This document shows positions 9,407-21,629 of a DNA stretch of 64,000 nucleotides, piece by piece; positions within the stretch are counted from its first letter, which is position 1, and the number at the start of each line of letters is the position of its first letter. The stretch spans positions 62,001 through 126,000 of the forward strand of contig NXFV01000112.1 in NCBI GenBank assembly GCA_002803225.1, in the 5' to 3' direction. Both the position numbers and the translations under genes were made by a program. The DNA is from Gamarada debralockiae. Its lineage: Eukaryota; Ascomycota; Leotiomycetes; Helotiales; Hyphodiscaceae. The notes below the pieces were generated by a model. That model ran no database searches, was not told the DNA's origin, and worked only from the letters and a program-made list of their open reading frames with translations.

Positions 9407-12400
9407 ATGAAGATGATCGAGCTTTCGAGCCATTGAACGATGGGTTTCTTGAACCACGTGATTGATTTCTTTTCCAAATGACTGTTCCTGACGGGATAGC
9501 TCTCGTAGAAGGGCGTGCAAGCCTTCAGTAGGGAGTCCGTTAATTGACATGTCTAACAGCTGTTTGATTTGAACCTTGTGGCCCAACAGAGCTCCTACGT
9601 CACACAGAGAGGAGGAAGTTTGCGAGAGATTATAATTCCACACCTACAACATGATAAGCACCCACTTCACGCCAGAAGAATTCACGTGAATCTGCTAAAC
9701 TTCCCCGCACAACCTATGCCTTCACACACTCTACGCGAGCTGGCAATTTTATCCACACGTCACTTTATACTTCGGGCCTCGCTCTTCCCTTGCTCTTCCC
9801 TCACTTCAATAATCATTACCTACAACTCCTGAACTTTATTTGGCGTGAAAGGAGACTGAATTCTAAGTTGAGGATCTATTTTGGATGAAAATGATAGGAC
9901 TTGTCTGAGGCTGCCAGAGTTTCAGAATGAGAGGTACTTCGTACAGTGCTCAGGAGACGAATCTGCAGTCCTGTTGAACACTCCTCCAAATCTTTTAATC
10001 ATTGAAATCGAATTGAACGGTTGGGAGATGGTATCCAGTACCTGCTCTGGACTTTGGCTGAATGTCCAGATGTCGAATGAAGACTGGGCCGGGAGGATGT
10101 TTGCAGCCTGGAATCCTCCCAGACTGGAGATGAAGTGACTTGGAGATAGTTCTCATGCACTTTGCTCCCACACATCTCCTAGCATAGTGTTCTTAGAAGT
10201 TTATTCTTGTCGTATTTTAAAGTCCATTCTGGGTACAGAGGATCCTTGCCGGACACAAAGAACATGCCAGTCCAACGCATGTTGCCGAATCGTCATGGCT
10301 TGTTCTTAGACGTTCTGCAAAGCACGCAGCTTCACAACTCTTATTTTGATTTTGCGGACTTTCTCATCAAGAAATCTTCAACCTTGGTGCTGCAAGTCAA
10401 GGCTCTTGGCGAGTTACGGCTACTGCCTCTTCTATTCTCCTCCAGTCTCTCAAGTCTCTCTGAACATGGTTAACCAGTACTAATGCTAGCATCGGAGATG
10501 GAGGGAATAGCGACCACCTCTCTCTGCTCAAGAAGCACTTGTCAGAACCATCCATTAATGCCGTTAATCGCAACCCAGCACCGGCTCAAGAGAGGATATT
10601 ATGTCTTAGTGTTCAATGCCTTGAGGGCTGTCACGAGATGTTGGCTCGAAGGTAATGCTGCCAGAAGCTAGATAGCCCCTATTCGCTTCTTTCAAATCCC
10701 TGCTGCCAAAATGACATAGGATAAGGTCCTCTCATCCTCATGGAGCTCAATTGCTCAATTGAACAATGCGGAGACAGGTTGCCGCCTCCGATACTGCATG
10801 GTGATCAGTTAAACGGTGGTTAAACTTCCGTAGCCTCAACTCGGCTACGATAAGTCGACTAGAGGTCACGTTTATTGAACCCTCGTGCCTTCAATTGTTT
10901 CTCTCGGTTCAGCCTTGTCTCCTCCCAAGTTCTACGCATGCATCTCAAGCTGCAGCAACAATGAATGATTAAGACCCGAAAACGGCTGGCAATACTGGCA
11001 TTGCTGACGAGCAACAACATCATAAGTATAACCTTCTAGATCACACATCTCCGTAAGTTCGTCGAAACTGAGCGTATGCAGAACATTGCCCGTTCTCCGC
11101 CGTACCTGCTTCTTCTGAATCTCTCGGTATGCTTTCTCCCCACTCGAGAAGATAAAGCTAACTCTTAGAAGGATTCGTTCAAGGTCCTCTCAACTGTGCT
11201 TTTGTCCTCAACAGTGTTCTACGAAGTACCATAGCCGAAGGTCGTCACGTATTTGCACATGAGTGAGTTTATTCACTGGGGTTCCTGTTTTCTCACATGG
11301 TATCGGTCTCGCAAGGAAGACGCCCCTATTACTTTCCACCCCCTCCACTAGACCACTTGGGGAAGTTGTACCGAGTAACACATGGCTCGTATTACCCTGC
11401 ACGTCTTCTAGTCCACCCGAATGTGCAGCAAGGTCGTCAGTCGCGGGAGACACAAAACCAACAACCTCTTCAAGCTCCTCAGGGACCGCTCCTTACCAGT
11501 AGATGAGACATGGCCAACAAACCCACTCTCCTCAAGTACATGTCAATTACCACTCGCAGATGTCTTACGACCAAACTCCAATTCACTCTGCCCAAGGACT
11601 CATGACCAAAACTCGATTCGCTCTGCTCAAGGGTCCGCCAATTCACAACCGCAGTGTCGTTCGCCCAACGACTTCAAGCTCACGACGCGTCCATCGACCG
11701 AACCAAGTTTCCTCGCAACCTTAATCTCCACAATCCCCGACATATCTTCCTTACAAAAATTTCGTAATCCAGCAAGTTCCCTCTTTCCAGAATTTCACCC
11801 CCTCCGACAATATTCGACCTGATTTTTGGGTTATCGAACACATGTGAAGGAATGGGCTCATTGGTCCCGAGAAGGGCCAGCAAGTCGCCCTAATCGTTTC
11901 CATAGCGTCTCATAAGAATCGCCCGAGTTATAGCAAGGCTCGAAAATTTCAAACCAGACCTGACGCGAAAACGTAGCGGACAGGCTGAGATGCAGCCTTC
12001 TTCGGAAATGCAGGTAAATAAAATAGCGCAAAGCCATTCACGTGGTATGGGAAACCCATTCCTTTTGCGAACCGGCAACGATGACAATTCTATTACCCTT
12101 TAATTTGGTGATATTGCGTTTTGGGTGTGCTTTCGTATTCACCAAGCCGTGGACGTTGTTGTCCCCTATCATGGATGGGCGACCAAGGGCAATGAAAGAG
12201 CCACAAGAGCGGTCAAGAGACCAGTCGGAAGCTTGATCTCACTACGGTGTCGCCCTTTCGCTCAAGCATACACCCTCTCGATGGCAAGGCTTCTGTTGCA
12301 GGCGGTTGTGGGGTTGGTATTGGTCATGGGAACATCATTGTCGTCACCGAGTGTGATAGTGAAGCTCTCAGGATCGTTTCTTGAGGCCGAAGTTCGAATC

Positions 12401-12710
12401 TAACGGTACGAGACTTAGTGAAAGAAAGCCCCAGGATCCTAGGATCGACGAATGAAGTTGCTGCAGAAGATGGCTCCGGTCGTTATCAACCTTTGCATGC
12501 CGGGAATGCCTCAGTTCTAGATCTTATATCAGCGCTTGCTACCAGTCGCTCCTCTAAAGCCATCAGCCCTGTAACCTTTTTCACTGGGCATCGAACAACC
12601 TTGTGTAATAATCTTCTAAACCGCGACATAGCCGCCGGGGTGAGGCGTCTTAATTTCGTCCAACCTCAGAACAACCTTCCTCAAATACCTATTACTGACA
12701 ACACTTCACA
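9407..12710. other. Gene-poor 3.3 kb region
   Basis: No supported gene. Open frames of 60-130 codons occur on both strands but mostly start at non-ATG codons, overlap each other and lack recognisable motifs or credible splice-linked partners. Scattered CACGTG words occur (around 9457, 9682, 12038). I recognise no transposon, tRNA or rRNA. It may be decayed sequence, noncoding transcripts or long promoters. Confidence 0.5.
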
Positions 12711-13273
12711 ATGCCTTCTCAAGGTAGCAATAAGAAGAAGGCAAGTCATGGTCCCGACCTCGAGAAGATCTTCACGAACATGATGAAGTTGCTCGAAGTC
12801 TCGAGAGTCGTGCCCTTGATTGAACCGTTCAAGTATAGCTAACTTTTTCACTTTACAGGGTGATGCAAATTATGCTGCTCATGTCGAACAGGGACGTAAA
12901 GAATACGACGAAGCCTATGTACGCAACTTGCATGAAATGGAGCACGGTATGTCAAATCCGCTTTTTGAATTGTTCCCCTTCCTTGAACGATTATGCCTGG
13001 CATCTCCGCCTTTCGAATCGCTCAACTCTCTTGAGCGATTCACTTTAGGGAGTTTGGCCATCTCAGCCAGCTGAATCGTTGAAATATTTTGAGCGATTGT
13101 TTTGGGTTTCATATATCCTCTTTTGGAATAGCTCAAATCTCCTGAACGAGTGCTGATTCAAAGACATCACAGGTCCCAACTGCGCCTGCAACAAAGGCCA
13201 GTGGAAGATCGATCCTCCCCAACCGACTTGGACCGTCACCCCGGGCACGAAGAAACCCCCCAAGCAGAAGTGA
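12711..13273 (+). CDS. Tentative small spliced gene, unknown product
   Basis: An ATG at 12711 opens MPSQGSNKKKASHGPDLEKI. A downstream exon at 12859-12946 is bounded by a textbook branch site/acceptor (GCTAAC..TTTACAG) and donor (GGTATGT). A third exon starts after CATCACAG at 13172. Exon 2 reads well as GDANYAAHVEQGRKEYDEAY in one frame. Exon 3 reads best as a run including WKIDPPQPTWTV and TPGTKKPPKQK ending at 13273. The phases of exons 2 and 3 conflict if both readings are taken, and the first donor is unclear (GTCTCG, GTCGTG or GTGCCC, all in phase). Either one splice site differs, or exon 3 uses another frame and stops at 13281, or the gene is broken. No family was recognised. Lysine-rich ends and the small size (roughly 90 aa) are all that can be stated. 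Confidence 0.35.
13015..13041. repeat. Perfect 11-bp hairpin of the AATCGCTC/GAGCGATT family
   Basis: GAATCGCTCAA, a 5-nt loop CTCTC, then TTGAGCGATTC form a perfect inverted repeat inside the presumed second intron of the 12.7 kb gene. Further GAGCGATT words follow at 13091 and 13367, and a copy with the same inverted arrangement lies at 30758-30782. Confidence 0.8.
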
Positions 13274-13281
13274 ATCGCTGA

Positions 13282-15506
13282 GACCGAGTTAGGGATCGGT
13301 TTTCGGACATTGCGATGGCGTTTATGGATGGATGGATGGATGGACTGCAAATACCAATGAAAGATTGAGCGATTGATTTGATACTGCGACGGATGGCATA
13401 GATGGCGTTATGGAACTGCGCATGATACCCAACTGCTTTCTAATCGTCCATCTGAACGAATGACTGGCGAATGGATGATACTTTGATACTCTGGCATTTG
13501 ACTTCTTTTCTGCCATATTCGTGATTCAATCGTTCAAATGCAGCCAGACATTCTCCCCTCAGATCTGCACTTCAAATCTGAAGAGAATTCTCCACGAACT
13601 TATCACAAACGACATCAACTGTTCGAATTCTTTGAGCAATTTGTTTGGTATCCTATCCGCTTAACCCCATGCTAAAACTACATGCCATAATTTTTTTTTT
13701 AGTCTAGACCACGGTTGGAAGATCCTCTGCTGACCCTTCGCGCGTGGTATACCACCCTGCTTCCTAGCCCGCATGTATGAGAAATTGCACGAGACCGAGG
13801 GCGTTAGATTCGAGATCCGAGGTGGCATTCGCCATCTTCAACGATGGCGGTCGAGGCAATCGCTTTCTCTCGCATAAGGGATATGCTAGCACATAGCGGT
13901 TAACCTCCGATTCTCGGGCACTGTTTTGGAAGTGAGGAGCACAAATCATGTTCTACTTACTCATCCTCGGAATATCCAAATTTCTGGAAGTTGACAGCGG
14001 GGCATTCTTTGAAATTGAACGGAGCGCTCTATTCAGTGATTAGCAAGCTGCACTCTGACAGGCACGTGTTCGTATGCTAAGGGAAGCTTTTGATAACTTA
14101 CAATTTCAAGGGGTTGAAGTTTGCGCTTCAATCCGAGGGTCTGGAGGCAGCTGTTGCCAATTCGAGAGAGGAGATTGGAGAAAGCGACGCAGCTCATGTT
14201 GCTGGAGGACTGATGGGGATGGAGTATTGTGACAAGGTAGGAGGATGTCGACTAAAGGCAGAGAGAGGAGTTCGACGATGAGCGATTAGTGATAACTTTG
14301 GGACGACGAAGAAAGGGATATCAAAACGAAACGCTGGCTGAAGAACGAATGACACTGAACGATAAGTAGACTGCGATCTTATAGAGCGATAAAGGAGGAG
14401 CATTAACTGAGCTCAAATAGATATGCAGAATCGCCGACCTGCATTTCTCCAAAATCGGGGGAAATGCGAAGATATATATACGTGATTGTACAGGATGAAG
14501 ATATTCGCTGTCATGGGCAACGGCCGACTATCAAATTTTGCCAAAATTATGTTGCGTCTGTGACACAATCTCGGTGTCACCACGGGTTACGCAAAATATC
14601 GCCATTCTTAATGCAGCCCCAGACGACACGACGTGGCGAGAAAACTCCTTACGCCCGGGAATTTGGTTCCTACGCCTGATCACCCCCAAAGAAGCTATTT
14701 AGAGTCTTCTGGAATGCTGACCACTTGGCGCCCTCATGTGTATTATTGAAAAGGTACCTCGCACTTGAACGACTGATTGTGTCTATATTCGAAACTGGAC
14801 GCAACGTGCAGTCAAGTGGCGAACATATTTGAGTCTGAATTGCATCATTTCGAGTTTCTCAAGGGCAAAGATCTCAATCGTGTCCTTTTCGAGTCGTTGG
14901 ATCAGATATATGAAGAGGAATCAACGGGTGTTTCGCCGGTTGCGTGAGGAAGGAAACCGTGGAGTGGAGGGAACTGAAAGGATAAGGCTCATCATGTGAC
15001 ACTGCCTGTTCGTTCTAAGGAGGTAGGGAGGCCTTCTCATCTCGCACAGCAAGTCGTTTTTGTACGATGTTCAAAAACAGTGAGATCAATTCAGGGGGTC
15101 CAATGAAACTCGCCCCTTACTTTAGGCGAATAGTCTGAACATTCTCCCCGTGTAACGGACATCATGATCTAAGAATCATCAACTTTGTATTGAGTTAACC
15201 TGTCAGCTGATGTACAAGTATATGAATTGACGCCTTTGGATATCACGTCCATTTTTGTGATTCTCTGAACTGAAGGATATCAGCCTCATGATCCAGACTT
15301 CGCTTTGCGAAGACGAAGACGAAGAAGAGGACGGCGCATCGTATGATCGTAGTATTCTCAATGGTATATTGATCTATACACTTAGCTATTCGGCGAGGTT
15401 GTCGAGAACGGCGATGTGAGGATTACACAGAACTCCGAAACGCGATGCTGAAGAGGCCCAAGTTGGCTAGCGCGTGCACGCTCGGGAGCGGACATGAAAG
15501 ACATGC
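13282..15506. other. Gene-poor 2.2 kb region
   Basis: No supported coding sequence on either strand. Short frames lack ATG starts or motifs. It contains a T10 tract near 13690 and further GAGCGATT words (14280). Together with 9.4-12.7 kb it makes about 6 kb with at most one gene, unusual next to the otherwise dense gene spacing. Confidence 0.5.
13324..13343. repeat. ATGG microsatellite
   Basis: Five consecutive ATGG units in noncoding sequence just downstream of the tentative 12.7 kb gene. Confidence 0.9.
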
Positions 15507-17006
15507 CTACTTGGGGTAATCTTTAATATGGAAGCTCTTGAGCTTGACAAATTGTTCGAAGCCAAATTTGCTTAGGGTGACGCCCTTTCCTGAGTTCTTC
15601 CATCCTGTCCAAGCAAGATCCTAATTCTGGTTAGCTGTGAAAAGACGCGGTATCATGAGCTGACTTACTGGCGCGGGGTAGTCACATCGGTTCACGAAAA
15701 CAGTACCTGCCTCCACACCCTCAGCCAATTCTTCTCCTTTCTTTATGTCTTTGGTCCAGATCGAAGCCGTCAGACCGAATTCGCTATCATTCATCAATTT
15801 GATAGCTTCTTCGTCACTCTTGACCTTCATCACTGGAATAACAGGTCCAAATGTCTCCTCCGTCATCACCGTCATGCTATGGTTGACACCAGTGAGAAGA
15901 GTTGGCTTAACAAAATTGCCATCGGCAGGTGGCAATTTAAAAGACTCATTTTCAGGGGTAGCATCCTTTGCACCTTTGTCAAGGGCATCCTTGATATGGG
16001 CTTCAATTGTCTCTTTGGACCTCTTCGAGACAACTGGTCCAACATGCGTCGTCTTATCGAATGGATCTCCTAGCTTGTAGTTCTTTAGGACAGCTTGAAC
16101 TTGTTCAACAAAGGCGTCATGAACCTTCTCGTCTACGTATATCCGTTCCAAACTGCAACAGCTCTGTCCTGAGTTGAATACAGCACCATCCACAATTTCT
16201 TCAGCTGCCCAAGCCAAGTCGACGTCGTCTCGAATATAGGCTGGATCTTTGCCACCAAGTTCAAGTCCTACATTCACTATCCGGTCTGCCGCTGCCTTCT
16301 GAACAGCCAGTCCACCAGCCACTGAACCTGTGAAGCATACAAGAGATATTTTGGGATTCCGTACAATGGTTTCAATGATAAATGGGGAGCCACAGTGGAA
16401 ATATTGTATAACGTTCTGGGGAATGCCAGCTTCCGTGAAGATCTCGGATATGTGCTCGACAATAGTAGGAGTTTGTGGGGACGGCTTCAGAATAACAGTG
16501 TTTCCGGCCAGTAGAGCTGGTATCAGGGAGTTCACAAGAATCAAATATGGGTACTGTAACTATTAGCTGAAAAGCTCTACCATGGTAATAGCTCTACTTA
16601 CGTTCCAAGCAAAGAGAATTAAGACTGGCCCAACAGGAAACTTGCGAATAATTCTCTTGAAGCCCTTCTCTGCCTCACCATCTGTATCCTTCAACGCATC
16701 CTCGCTGATCTTCAACAGGTATTCTCCTCTCATGACAGCTGTGGTAACCTCCTTCGCAGTGTACGCAATAGGTCGTCCCATTTGTTCTGTAAGCTCCTTG
16801 GCCAGTACATCTTGCTTGCTCTTCAAAATATCCAGCGCCTTCTTGACGATGGCCTGTCTCTCCTTCAAGGTGGTCTTGCGCCAGCTGCCAAACGCTTCAG
16901 TGGCAACAGTAGGGAGGAGCTCAAGATCGGAAGCAGAGATGCCATTTCGAGTCACGACAGGCTTGTTCGTAATTGGGGATATGGTAGTGATCGTTTCGAC
17001 GGACAT
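15507..17006 (-). CDS. Aldehyde dehydrogenase family protein
   Basis: NAD(P)-dependent oxidation of an aldehyde to its acid; the substrate cannot be read from the sequence. Three exons: 16602-17006, 15669-16553 and 15507-15620, with introns of 48 nt each (GTAAGT donors), 467 aa. Visible ALDH signatures: VGPVLILFAWN then YPYLILVNSLIPALLAGNTV at the exon 1/2 junction, the Rossmann FTGSVAGG, the general-base region LELGGKDPAY, the nucleophile region FNSGQSCCSLERIYV (two adjacent Cys; the second aligns with the catalytic one) and ETFGPVIPVMK. The last exon ends with WTGWKNSGKG and LSKFGFEQFVKLKSFHIK, as in the family. No targeting peptide is evident, so it is probably cytosolic. It is divergent from ESF2 with 165 bp between start codons. 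Confidence 0.92.
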
Positions 17007-17171
17007 TTTGCAGGCTTCGTGGAAGTTGGTGAGTGTTGATGTGTTCGAAGTGGGATGGAACTAGTGATGTGCCCCGCCAATTTACAGGGGTCGCGCCGCG
17101 CCTAAAAATGTGGGACAGGATCCTTGTCAAAAAAAAAGGTTCCTCCGACTACAACTCTATCTCCAAACAAA

Positions 17172-18197
17172 ATGGCAACACGAAAGCACAACGATTTCCT
17201 TGATGCAGACCAGAGTGATGAGGATGGGAGTCAAGGCTATGATTCTGAGATCGAGGACTTGAGAAAGGGCGGCAGAAATCCAAAGCGGAGGAAGGTTGAG
17301 AGCGATGGTAGCGACGATGAGGACGATGCGCAGGTGTCAGGAAACGAATTGGAGGAGAACGATACAAATCATGCGGAAGATGGCCATTCCAAAGAGTTGG
17401 CAGATGTCAAGCCCAAATCAAAAAAGAGTCGCGAGACCACAGAACTTCCCGATGTCAAGCCCAAGTCAAAAAAGAGTCGCGAGACCACAGAGCTTCCAGG
17501 CGTCTCGAAGCCTCTCACGAAGAAGAATCTGGTTGCAACAGAAGCCGCAGTCAAACGATCAGGCGTCGTCTACCTATCACGAATACCTCCTTTCATGAAG
17601 CCTACAAAACTACGATCACTCCTCGAACCTTACGGTGCAATCAATCGCATCTTCCTTACACCAGAAGACCCCGCTTCACATACACGCCGAGTCCGGAATG
17701 GGGGCAACAAGAAACGTATCTATATCGACGGATGGGTGGAATGGGTGAACAAGGTAGATGCGAAACACGCATGCGAGTTACTGAATGCGAAGACTATTGG
17801 AGGGAAGAAAGGCTCATATTACCATGACGACGTTTGGAATTTGCTCTATTTGAAGGGCTTCAAATGGAATAATTTGACGGAGCAGATTTCGTCAGAGAAT
17901 GCGGAGAGAGCGGCCAGGTTGAAGGCGGAGATCAGCAAGACTACCAGAGAGAATAAGGAGTTTGTGCAGAATGTGGAGAGAGCCAAGATGTTGGAGGGTA
18001 TGGAAGCGAAGAAGGCTGCGAAGAAAGGAAAGGAGAATGAGAATGCGACGGAAAGTAAGGAACCTACTGTGAAAGAGCAGAAGCCGAAGAAGGGTGGAGA
18101 GAGACCACGACATTTCACGCAGACTGCAGTGGCTTCGAAGAAGAAACCCGAGAATCAGTCAGAACAGGTGAAGAGGGTTCTGAGCAAGATTTTCTAG
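17172..18197 (+). CDS. ESF2: Pre-rRNA processing RNA-binding protein Esf2 (ABT1 family)
   Basis: Nucleolar factor of 18S rRNA maturation in the SSU processome. Single exon, 341 aa from MATRKHNDFLDADQSDEDG; the frame is open upstream but has no earlier ATG. An acidic/basic N-terminal region is followed by the divergent RRM of the Esf2/ABT1 family: GVVYLSRIPPFMKPTKLRSL, LEPYGAINRIFLTPEDP, KRIYIDGWVEWVNK and DDVWNLLYLKGFKWNNLTEQ. The C-terminal third is a Lys/Glu-rich helix, presumably nucleolar-targeting and coiled. Just before the RRM the segment KPKSKKSRETTELPDV is present twice in tandem, a recent in-frame duplication (near-identical DNA at 17408-17505). Confidence 0.95.
   Translation: MATRKHNDFLDADQSDEDGSQGYDSEIEDLRKGGRNPKRRKVESDGSDDEDDAQVSGNELEENDTNHAEDGHSKELADVKPKSKKSRETTELPDVKPKSKKSRETTELPGVSKPLTKKNLVATEAAVKRSGVVYLSRIPPFMKPTKLRSLLEPYGAINRIFLTPEDPASHTRRVRNGGNKKRIYIDGWVEWVNKVDAKHACELLNAKTIGGKKGSYYHDDVWNLLYLKGFKWNNLTEQISSENAERAARLKAEISKTTRENKEFVQNVERAKMLEGMEAKKAAKKGKENENATESKEPTVKEQKPKKGGERPRHFTQTAVASKKKPENQSEQVKRVLSKIF
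17408..17505 (+). repeat. Tandem duplication inside ESF2
   Basis: Two nearly identical units of about 48 nt, each encoding KPKSKKSRETTELP, lie head to tail. The third-position identity shows a recent duplication rather than selection for similar residues. Confidence 0.85.
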
Positions 18198-19218
18198 TTG
18201 CGAAATCCAATTAATCTGGGGTATTGATACTAAATACTTCTCTCCTTAACATAGTTTGTCTTGTGCTTCTCCCCCGTTGTGCCATGAGGCCAACTCTTTG
18301 GTAGTTCTGAAGGCCAAGTGCCCACAGTCTGCGTGGTCTCCAGCTTCCTCCTTTGTTATGGGTGTAAGTAAGGTCGAATTCCGGCACCGTCGTCCCAATC
18401 AATTGCAATCCAAATTCAAATCCCCCAACAACTTCCTCTGGCTGACGTCTAAGACCAGCTTGTTAAGCTCATCTATAGTCTCTCCTAATATCTTATGCAG
18501 AACCATCATGTCCCTAAAACAATTGAATTTCACATACCAGCGTATACAATCGTCTGTGTGCACACCGCGTCTTCCTATCCCGCTCACTCTTCAGGATCCC
18601 AGAGTCAGCATTACCTCTTCTGGGCATGATCAAGAGAACTGGCTTTGATCCAGGAGACGTGAGGTTGAGCGATGAACATATTTTTGAAGATCATGAAACA
18701 CTACGTGATGTGAAGAAAGGAAATGGAGGATACGAACCATAGTTATCTAACTTTTCCATTACTCTCGAGAGATCCTGTCATGCGGCTGCCACTCTTTTCT
18801 GCCCGTTTGTTTCTGGTTTCCTGCGAGGGAAGTTGGAGAAAGGGTAGAATTAATCCTTCTGGAGACTGTTGCGATTCATTGGGGGATTATTATGGGGTTA
18901 AAATTTGATTGTTGGTAGGTAAGGAATTAAGGGTGGTGTTTTTGAAGTTTGGCTGGAGTACCTAGGTCACGCTGGGCTCATAAGGACCCTGCAAAGAGTG
19001 ATAATATATCAACAGTTAGAGAGGGTCTAGAAAGCAATACGTGCGAGTCGATACCTAGTCATTAGAGTATTAGAGTCGCAAGCATTGAATTTATGTGATT
19101 CGGGACGTATGCAAATAGTTCAATTGCTACATGTCATAGCTGGAGTTTTCCTTAACCCCATGGCCCAAACAAACGCCATTTTCTTGCCAACGCCAACGTA
19201 GAATCATAAATGCCAAAT
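18198..19218. other. Convergent intergenic region ESF2 / NMD3
   Basis: About 1 kb downstream of both genes. One 130-codon open frame (18256-18648) starts from a non-ATG codon and shows no family features. I see no supported gene or repeat. Confidence 0.5.
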
Positions 19219-20827
19219 TCATTGATCATCCTGAACCTGAAGATCATCAAAATCATCCAGCAACTCCTCCATATTGATCTGAGGCGTCTCATCCTCTCCA
19301 TCCTCCGTCTCAACAACACTCATGGCCTCAGCATCAGCCTTCGCCTTCTGCTGTGCCTTAAACAAAGCCAGCGTACTCCGCAACTCAGTATCTTCCTCCA
19401 CATCTCGCAAGAACATCTCATAATCCCTATCCATCCTCTCTTGATCTGCCTTCTTGGGCAACAAGTCGCCCTCATCCCTGGCCATACGCTTGAGGCGCCA
19501 GTTCCGATTCTTGGACTTCTTCTTTCTTGCGTAGAATTTCTTGACGAGCATGACGTCCGGTATTTGAGAGGAGTAGGTGTTGGATTCTTCTAAGGCGTCG
19601 AATTGGGGGTTGTTGAAGTTGGTGCCGGTTAGCATGTAACCCATGACTGAGTCACCGGGATGGAGAACATTTCCGAGATGTGTTCGTGTGTAGAAGGTTC
19701 TGTCATTCGATCCAAGATCGGTTGCTTTTGCTACGGTGGCTTCTGCGAGGTGCCATCTACCCTTTTGGTTTGGTAGCAGGTCGATATCCATTACGATAAA
19801 CTCCACTAGTTCCTGAACGTCGGCTAGGGGCGTGAATGGAGCGCGCCAGTAGATGGGAGTGCTAACATCGGCGGTTTGAAGAGTACTTGGGTCGAGTATA
19901 TTGACAGATGTGCCAACACGATAGCAGAGGCCGAGAGGTGAAATGTTTCCAATCTGCTTAGCCAATTTGATAGGTATCGCCACCAAGTCATCCTTGCAGA
20001 TAGGGACCAATTCAACAGAGAATGAGAATTTGTATGATTTCGTCGAAGTATGAATATCCATCGAGATGAGCTCTTGTGATTTCTTTGTTCGGACAGGCGC
20101 AACAGAGTTCAAGAAATCGACAAATTTTTCAGCTTGATTCCGTGCTGCAAAGAAAAAGTCCAATCCATCCTTGACTTCCTTTATGTTGATCGTATCCTTG
20201 TGTGCGCCATGCTTGAGAATGAGTTGCTCGAGGTATAGGAAGGTTCTCTTATGTGGGACTTTTTGTCGGACTTGAACGCACGCTCGCCATGTATTCGCAG
20301 TGTATGATTTCGCACAGTCGGGACACTGTTGGTATGCGACCACATATTCCACCTCGAATGCTTGTTGAAGCACAACACCCTCTGATACAGAATCCTGAAT
20401 CGTGAGCTTGACCTTAACTCTGCGAGAATGGGGTTCTGTCCATATGAAGCTTGCGTCGATAATTCTGACTTTGTGTAGACCTCGTAGTTTCTTTAGGCAC
20501 AGGGCGAGAAGTTCTCTTGATTCGGGGGCTGCAACAATCCAACTCGAAGGTGGCAGCAGCCATCTGTCGCAATCTCTGCAAAAGTGGAGGGTGGCTTCGC
20601 GCTGGATACCTTGCGACACATCGACAGTGAGTTTCACGCAGTCATAGCAGAGAGCGCCTGCTGAGGTTGTTCCATCGATAGGTGCGCCACAGTTACAACA
20701 GAGAATGCTGGAAGTTTGTTAGTAAAGTTCTTTAGCAAATAATGAACTATACTTACGTTGCACCTGTTTGCTCCTGTCTAAGCTGCAGAGCAATAGACAC
20801 TGGAGCATCCAAATCCATAGCAGACAT
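19219..20827 (-). CDS. NMD3: 60S ribosomal export adaptor Nmd3
   Basis: Nmd3 binds the late pre-60S subunit and recruits Crm1 for nuclear export. Two exons: 20757-20827 and 19219-20707, intron of 49 nt (GTAAGT..TTCCAG), 519 aa, matching yeast Nmd3 (518). The start MSAMDLDAPVSIALQL was chosen because the zinc-binding domain follows at once; MDLD three codons later is possible. The expected CxxC pairs are all seen: CCNC and CYDC (across the splice), CRDC and CPDC. LTIQDSVSEGVVLQQAFEVE, HKRTFLYLEQLILKHGAH and DGLDFFFAARNQAEKFVDFL are family-typical. The acidic C-terminus (MEELLDDFDDLQVQDDQ) is where the leucine-rich export signal is expected. The upstream region holds two CACGTG boxes. Confidence 0.96.
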
Positions 20828-21111
20828 CGTAGCGGTGATCTCTTGAATTTGTGTTGATTGCAGTGCGTCTTCAGAAATAATTTCGATAAGAAAAATCCAA
20901 GCCGATGATGATAGTGGGGTTGTACGGTAGCCGATAAGTCGACTTTTGCGGCATGGCTTTCTCAGCAACGCCACCCGAGAGGTCATGGATTCATAACGAA
21001 ATGTCAAGGAGGCATTTAAGAACTACCGAAAGTGGCAAGAGCATAGATAGGTCAGGAGCATCTTTTCATCACTGTCCTAGTGCTTACTTCAAAAGCACTC
21101 GATGTTTATAT

Positions 21112-21141
21112 CACGTGATGGTCATGAGGATGTGTCACGTG
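21112..21141. promoter_or_regulatory. Pair of CACGTG boxes between NMD3 and the dioxygenase gene
   Basis: CACGTG at 21112-21117 and again at 21136-21141, the second within the extended palindrome-like GTCACGTGGTGAC. They lie 285-314 bp upstream of the NMD3 ATG and about 490 bp upstream of the dioxygenase ATG. CACGTG is the core for bHLH factors (Cbf1/USF type) in fungi; occupancy is inferred. Confidence 0.5.
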
Positions 21142-21629
21142 GTGACAGACCCTTGATTTTGAGAGCGTCCTTGGAAAAAGCACCCTTGGGGAGCAAGATT
21201 GCTCATAAAGAAGTTTTAGAAGTCTCATACAACTTCACATGGATGTTTTCCCGAAATCGTTGCCCGTCATCCCACTTCCCCTTATGTTCGTGATCTTTCT
21301 TATGATTGCACCATCCTCTAGTGGAGTTGCCCGCCAATGACAAAGTCGGGGAATTAACTCGTGGCTCACCCTATGACAGAAGCTCCATCTCATCGTTATC
21401 TTGATCCATCTTAGTGGGCTCCAATGGCGTTTGTCTTTCTAAGTTGAGAGAGCCGTTATCCGGCATATTCAGGGGTCTTACAATGAGGGGTTATTTGCTT
21501 AGATCGACAACTCACATGCAGATAACGCAATGCAATTGCGTTATGGATATTGAATATATATATTCCTGCAGCCTCCCTTCATAGCGTGTACGTCAACATC
21601 TCAATATTCCTTTGAATACAACATACAAA

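Noticed and set aside
9152..9643. Minus-strand ORF of 163 codons reading NGLPTEGLHALLRELSRQEQ
   Set aside because: Starts at a non-ATG codon and overlaps the 3' end of DBP7 by 250 bp; no splice partner or family found.
9881..10473. Plus-strand ORFs of 85-88 codons downstream of DBP7
   Set aside because: Begin at TTG rather than ATG, no motifs, no credible splicing.
18256..18648. 130-codon plus-strand ORF between ESF2 and NMD3
   Set aside because: Non-ATG start and Ser/Pro-rich random-like composition; convergent 3' UTR space.
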